Made by a program: the position numbers and the translations under genes
Part shown: positions 5,747 through 8,854 of the stretch, in pieces
Layout of the letters: every line of letters starts with the position of its first letter
How positions within the stretch are numbered: the stretch's first letter is position 1
Notes under the pieces: model-generated
What the model was told of the DNA's origin: nothing
Databases searched by the model: none
What the model saw: the letters and a program-made list of their open reading frames with translations, nothing else
NCBI GenBank assembly: GCA_015522745.1
Contig: WALQ01000026.1
Span: 1-8,854 of the forward strand
Source: Candidatus Aenigmatarchaeota archaeon
Lineage (GTDB): Archaea; Aenigmatarchaeota; Aenigmatarchaeia; GW2011-AR5; WALA01
Direction of reading: 5' to 3'
DNA: 8,854 bases

Positions 5747-6856
5747 TTAAATTCTTTTGTAGACCTTCAACGTCTCACGAGCGCACTTTTCCCAAGTGAG
5801 CTCATCAACTTTCCTTTTTCCGTTTTTCCCGAGCTCGCGGGCAAAGCCTTCGTCGTTCAGCACGATTTCTATTTTGCTCGCAAGGTCGTAAGAGTCGCGC
5901 GCCTTGAATTCGAGGTAATCGCGGCCGTCCTCGAGCAACTCTGTTATGCCAGCGTGCGCCGACACGACGGCAGCGGAGCTTTTCAAGGCCTCGCCTATGG
6001 TTATGCCAAAGGGCTCGTAAATTGACGACGAGACGTAAATGGCCGCCGCTTTGTAGAGCAAGAACTTCTCGCGTTCGGAAACAAATCCGAGGAATGTTGC
6101 ATCAACTCCGAGGGATTTGGAGAGCGTTTTCAAACCATCGGCGTCTCCGCTCCCTGCGAAGACAATGTGAGCTCCGTGCAAGAGCTTTCCGGCGTAAACG
6201 AGATACTCAGGACCTTTTTGATAAGTTAGGCGCCCGAGAAACAGAACGAACTTCCCAAATTTCTCGCGAACACTTTCAATTTCGCTTTCACTGAAGTGAT
6301 AGAGAACGTTCTCTATGCCATTGTAAATAACACTTATTTTCTTTTCGTCAACGCCGTACCTTCGCGAAATCTGCTCCTTCATGTAGTTGCTGACCGTTAT
6401 TATTTTATCCGCGATGTTGCATCCTTCGCGCTCTATTGACGACACTTTCGTCGGCATTTCCGAGCGCATGAAGTCGAGACTGTGCAGCGTAAGAACAGTT
6501 TTGTAGCCGAGCTCTTTCGCGCGCTTCAGGGCGTCAACGGATATCCAATCGTGGCCGTGAACAACGTCGGGTCTTATAAGATTCAGCTCATTTGCTATTT
6601 TTTCTGCATATGAACTGACGTTTTCGTTCATTGAATAGTGACTGTACAGACGACCGTTTATGACGCCCGGAATTTTGTGCATGTGGAAATTCCCATCGTC
6701 GTATGAGCTCTCGTCGAAAAATTGCGGCGAGAAAAAATCCACCTCTACTCCAAGTTTCGTCAGTTCGTTTGCGAGGTTGAAGCAGTGTTTTCCGAGCCCG
6801 CCCACTATGTGCGGCGGGTATTCCCATCCTATCATCGCGACCTTGATTTCAATCAC
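5747..6856 (-). CDS. Glycogen/starch synthase-like glycosyltransferase (GT-B fold)
   Basis: A 369-residue GT-B glycosyltransferase of the GT4 group with glycogen/starch-synthase-like features. The N-terminal domain begins VAMIGWEYPPHIVGGLG, where GGLG (19-22) is the nucleotide-sugar loop. HGHDW (100-104) matches the starch synthase HxHDW motif. The C-terminal domain has GRLTYQKG (208-215), with R209 and K214 as the phosphate-binding pair, and E281-PFGITIG-E289, the E-x7-E catalytic/donor motif. It probably moves glucose from a nucleotide sugar to a glucan; a lipid- or protein-glycan transferase is possible. It is shorter than typical glycogen synthases (430-520 aa). The GTG start at 6856 overlaps the PGK stop as GTGA, which suggests coupling; an ATG at 6835 is the alternative and would drop the first beta strand. 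It is the last gene of operon B. Confidence 0.85.
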   Translation of the reverse strand: MIEIKVAMIGWEYPPHIVGGLGKHCFNLANELTKLGVEVDFFSPQFFDESSYDDGNFHMHKIPGVINGRLYSHYSMNENVSSYAEKIANELNLIRPDVVHGHDWISVDALKRAKELGYKTVLTLHSLDFMRSEMPTKVSSIEREGCNIADKIITVSNYMKEQISRRYGVDEKKISVIYNGIENVLYHFSESEIESVREKFGKFVLFLGRLTYQKGPEYLVYAGKLLHGAHIVFAGSGDADGLKTLSKSLGVDATFLGFVSEREKFLLYKAAAIYVSSSIYEPFGITIGEALKSSAAVVSAHAGITELLEDGRDYLEFKARDSYDLASKIEIVLNDEGFARELGKNGKRKVDELTWEKCARETLKVYKRI

Positions 6857-7968
6857 CTGTAATATCCAAGCACTCGCAGACCTGGGAGCTTCTTTCCCGA
6901 AAGAGCGGCAAGGAAAGCACCGCCACTGAGAGATACGTAGTCAAATCGTTTGAGCAGCACGTTGAACTTCTTCAAAGCGGTCACAGTGTCTCCACCACCG
7001 GCAAATTTCTTCGCGCGCAGAGTCGATACGAATTTGAAAATTCTCCTCGTTCCGTTCTCGAATTTTTTCTTCTCGTAGACACCGAGCGGCTTGATTAGAA
7101 GCACGGTTTTCGCCTTCTTCAAAAACTCCTCGTAGAGTTTTATCGTCTTCGCACCTATGTCAAAAAAGTCGTCACTCGGCAAATCATCGACGTCGAACGT
7201 TCCGCGACCGCAAACAAGGTCGAGCGGAAGGACAATCTTATCCTCGTGTTTCTTGATGATTTTCTTTGCCTTATCGCTTTCGTGACCGACGTCAAAGCCC
7301 TGCGCTGACATAAGAGAGAGCGCCGTCGCGCCGCCAACGAGAAAGTTGTCTACGTTTTTGAACGAGAGCATGAAGTCCAATGGCTCTTCAACTTTTCCGC
7401 CTCCTATCACAACAACGTGCGGATGCGATATATGATTGACGTAATTTTCAATGCCACAAATCTCATTCAGAAGGACACGGCCGGCGAGCGCTGGCCGGAA
7501 TCCCACGACGGACGTTTGCTTTCTGTGCGACACGGAAAACGCGTCAAGAATGAAATAATCAATCAAAGGTTGTAGCCGTTTCACAAATTCTGTGCTTCGT
7601 GGCTTCGATGAGAATTCGTCATCGTAGAAGCGCACGTTCTCAAGGAGAAGAACGTCCCCGTTTTTTAGCGCGCGTATCTCTTTGATTGCGCGGTCTCCAT
7701 AAAGATCGGGGACGAATTTCACATTCCGCTTTATGAGTTTGGAGAGCTCACGTGCGTGCCTTCTCAACGATGTGAAGTCCTTTTTTCCCGGGCGTCCCTG
7801 ATGAGAGAGGAGAACAATTTTTGCGCCGAACTTGATGAGCTCCTTCACGGTTTTGGCGTGCTCAATGAACCTGTCGCTGACATTGAAGCCGTTCGTGACA
7901 TTTGTGTTGAGATCGACGCGAACAAGAACTGTCTTGCCTTTCAAATCAACATCGTACATCGTCTTCAT
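6853..7968 (-). CDS. pgk: Phosphoglycerate kinase, divergent archaeal type
   Basis: A 371-residue enzyme interconverting 3-phosphoglycerate with ATP and 1,3-bisphosphoglycerate with ADP; usual length is 390-415. The substrate half is intact: RVDLN (17-21; D19, N21), R33, SHQGRP (55-60), ENVRF with R113, and SHR with R149. The nucleotide half is altered: GGGKVEEP keeps K192; the family's NGPxGVFE reads IKPLGVYE (292-299); GGGDT (324-328) is intact; STGGGA reads SLSGGA (346-351). NDAFGTAHR reads LDAFSVSHR (141-149). It is very probably an active kinase, perhaps with changed nucleotide handling. The ATG at 7968 overlaps the phosphatase stop as ATGA, with GGTGA 5 nt upstream; an ATG 3 codons later is less well spaced. 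The next-door operon A produces its substrate, 3-phosphoglycerate. Confidence 0.93.
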   Translation of the reverse strand: MKTMYDVDLKGKTVLVRVDLNTNVTNGFNVSDRFIEHAKTVKELIKFGAKIVLLSHQGRPGKKDFTSLRRHARELSKLIKRNVKFVPDLYGDRAIKEIRALKNGDVLLLENVRFYDDEFSSKPRSTEFVKRLQPLIDYFILDAFSVSHRKQTSVVGFRPALAGRVLLNEICGIENYVNHISHPHVVVIGGGKVEEPLDFMLSFKNVDNFLVGGATALSLMSAQGFDVGHESDKAKKIIKKHEDKIVLPLDLVCGRGTFDVDDLPSDDFFDIGAKTIKLYEEFLKKAKTVLLIKPLGVYEKKKFENGTRRIFKFVSTLRAKKFAGGGDTVTALKKFNVLLKRFDYVSLSGGAFLAALSGKKLPGLRVLGYYR

Positions 7969-8717
7969 TTTCTCACCAGGTTGAGTATCTTCTTGTACAC
8001 CTTACCGGCAACGAGAAAGTCGTTCGAATTCATTCCGTACAGACGGCCGGACATGTCAGAAACCGTGCATCCTGCCTCCTTCGCTATGACGGCGCCGGCG
8101 GCAACGTCCCACACATGAACTCCCGGAGCGAAAAATCCCTCGGCGCGCCCTGATGCGACGTAGCACGTCTCGATAGCGGAGGAGCCGAACCTCCTTATGT
8201 TCGTTTTCGTTACGATGCGCCCAATTATCTCACCAATACGCTTCCTGCTCTTCATGTCGAGCCCGCTATCAGAAATGAAAAGCGACTTTTTCAAATCGTC
8301 TTGGGAAGAGCATTTTATGGGACGGCCGTTTTCAAACGCGCCTTCTCCTTGCCGCGCGTAGAAGAAATGACCGAGCGCTGGAGCGTAAACAACGCCGAAC
8401 GTGTCGTATTCGCCGTAGAACGCTATTGAAATTGCGAAGAACGGATTCCCAACGTAGAAATTCTTCGTCCCGTCTATCGGATCGACAATCCAAATGTTGT
8501 CAGAGCCCTTTTCGAGCCCGAATTCCTCGCCGAGCATGGCATCGTTCGGAAACGCCCGGTGGATTTCGTTCCAGATGAGCTTTTCAATCTTTTTATCCGT
8601 CTTCGTGACTATTTCGGAATTTTTCTTGTAAGACGCCGACTTTGAGCGCTTGAAATCTTCCATGGCAATTTTTCCGCACTTCTTTGCGAGCCGCTTGGCA
8701 AAAGAAAACCTGTCCAT
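7965..8717 (-). CDS. Inositol monophosphatase / fructose-1,6-bisphosphatase family phosphatase
   Basis: A 250-residue member of the Mg2+-dependent, Li+-sensitive phosphatase family. Metal and catalytic motifs are complete: TKTD (38-41), LGEEFG with E64 and E65, WIVDPIDGTKNF with D79 and D82 (76-87), and HVWDVAAGAVIAKEAG with D204 (201-216). Archaeal members such as the Methanocaldococcus enzyme act on both inositol-1-phosphate and fructose-1,6-bisphosphate. With PGK and a glucan-type glycosyltransferase downstream, I favour a gluconeogenic FBPase role, though inositol lipid synthesis is possible. The ATG at 8717 has GGTGA (8723-8727) 5 nt upstream and begins at the first helix of the fold. 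A longer frame from 8801 adds 28 hydrophobic residues, but these are the translated AT-rich promoter region. It is the first gene of operon B. Confidence 0.9.
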   Translation of the reverse strand: MDRFSFAKRLAKKCGKIAMEDFKRSKSASYKKNSEIVTKTDKKIEKLIWNEIHRAFPNDAMLGEEFGLEKGSDNIWIVDPIDGTKNFYVGNPFFAISIAFYGEYDTFGVVYAPALGHFFYARQGEGAFENGRPIKCSSQDDLKKSLFISDSGLDMKSRKRIGEIIGRIVTKTNIRRFGSSAIETCYVASGRAEGFFAPGVHVWDVAAGAVIAKEAGCTVSDMSGRLYGMNSNDFLVAGKVYKKILNLVRK

Positions 8718-8747
8718 AATTCTCACCAAGAAGAAATTGTGCACCAA

Positions 8748-8758
8748 ACAATTTAAAA
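8748..8758 (-). promoter_or_regulatory. Probable TATA box of operon B
   Basis: TTTTAAATTGT on the minus strand, inside an AT-rich stretch. A start site about 25 nt downstream would fall near 8728, giving a leader of about 12 nt that begins at the GGTGA SD site. Exact box limits are uncertain because the region is uniformly AT-rich. Confidence 0.45.
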
Positions 8759-8764
8759 TAAACG

Positions 8765-8793
8765 ATAAAAATGCAAAAGAAAGAATTAAAAAA
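8765..8793 (-). terminator. T-rich terminator after the right-edge gene
   Basis: Directly after the TAA stop (8794-8796), the minus strand reads as repeated T-runs of six, three and four (TTTTTTAATTCTTTCTTTTG), followed by another run of five. No hairpin is obvious. This is the usual look of an archaeal U-tract terminator, and it separates the edge gene from operon B. Confidence 0.5.
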
Positions 8794-8854
8794 TTACTCA
8801 TTGAGCTCCTTGTTCATTTCTTTCATATATTCTTTTTCGACGTCATCAAAGAAC
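8794..8854 (-). CDS. C-terminal end of an unidentified protein (runs off the right edge)
   Basis: Nineteen codons and a TAA stop, open to the window edge. The tail, FFDDVEKEYMKEMNKELNE, is highly charged and probably helical. It is too short to identify. The reading is supported only by the open frame, the fitting direction and the T-rich terminator placed right after it. Confidence 0.5.
   Translation of the reverse strand, partial: FFDDVEKEYMKEMNKELNE

Noticed and set aside
8718..8801. N-terminal hydrophobic extension of the phosphatase, resembling a membrane anchor
   Set aside because: It is the translation of an AT-rich promoter and T-rich terminator region; an SD site right before 8717 and the family N-terminus mark the real start.
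1..8854. CRISPR arrays, tRNA/rRNA genes, insertion sequences
   Set aside because: No spaced direct repeats, cloverleaf signatures, transposase motifs or terminal inverted repeats were seen on either strand.

Overview
The window reads as part of an archaeal genome. Core archaeal markers are present: an AMP phosphorylase, an eIF2B-like ribose-1,5-bisphosphate (R15P) isomerase and a form III RuBisCO. Promoters look archaeal (TATA-like boxes about 25 nt upstream of short or absent leaders), and start codons follow GGTGA or GGAGGG Shine-Dalgarno (SD) sites. Genes are compact, several overlap by 4-22 nt, and proteins tend to be short for their families. This suggests a small-genome, DPANN-type archaeon. 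That lineage call is inference from style, not from a marker gene.

Layout, right to left, because all genes but one lie on the minus strand. At the right edge is the last 19 codons of an unidentified protein, followed by a T-rich terminator. Then comes operon B (8717 to 5747): an inositol monophosphatase/fructose-1,6-bisphosphatase-family phosphatase, phosphoglycerate kinase, and a glycogen-synthase-like glycosyltransferase, joined by ATGA and GTGA stop/start overlaps. A small two-helix DUF5654-type membrane protein (5498-5734) is the only plus-strand gene; it converges on operon B and diverges from operon A. Operon A (5413 to 454) holds an R15P isomerase with a probable leaderless start, a HAD-superfamily protein with an altered motif I, form III RuBisCO, AMP phosphorylase, and an ATP-cone plus Mrr-type PD-(D/E)XK nuclease. 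At the left edge is the start of a secreted, sequon-rich surface protein with its own promoter.

How the genes fit together: AMP phosphorylase converts AMP and phosphate to adenine and R15P. The isomerase makes ribulose-1,5-bisphosphate. RuBisCO adds CO2 to give two 3-phosphoglycerates. Phosphoglycerate kinase next door can take these toward 1,3-bisphosphoglycerate or run in the glycolytic direction, and the FBPase/IMPase and glycosyltransferase could continue toward hexose phosphates and glucan. GAPDH, triose-phosphate isomerase and aldolase are not in the window.

The least explained parts are the HAD protein placed between the isomerase and RuBisCO, and the nucleotide-sensing nuclease joined to AMP phosphorylase. 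Together they suggest, but do not prove, a nucleic-acid or nucleotide scavenging unit feeding carbon metabolism.
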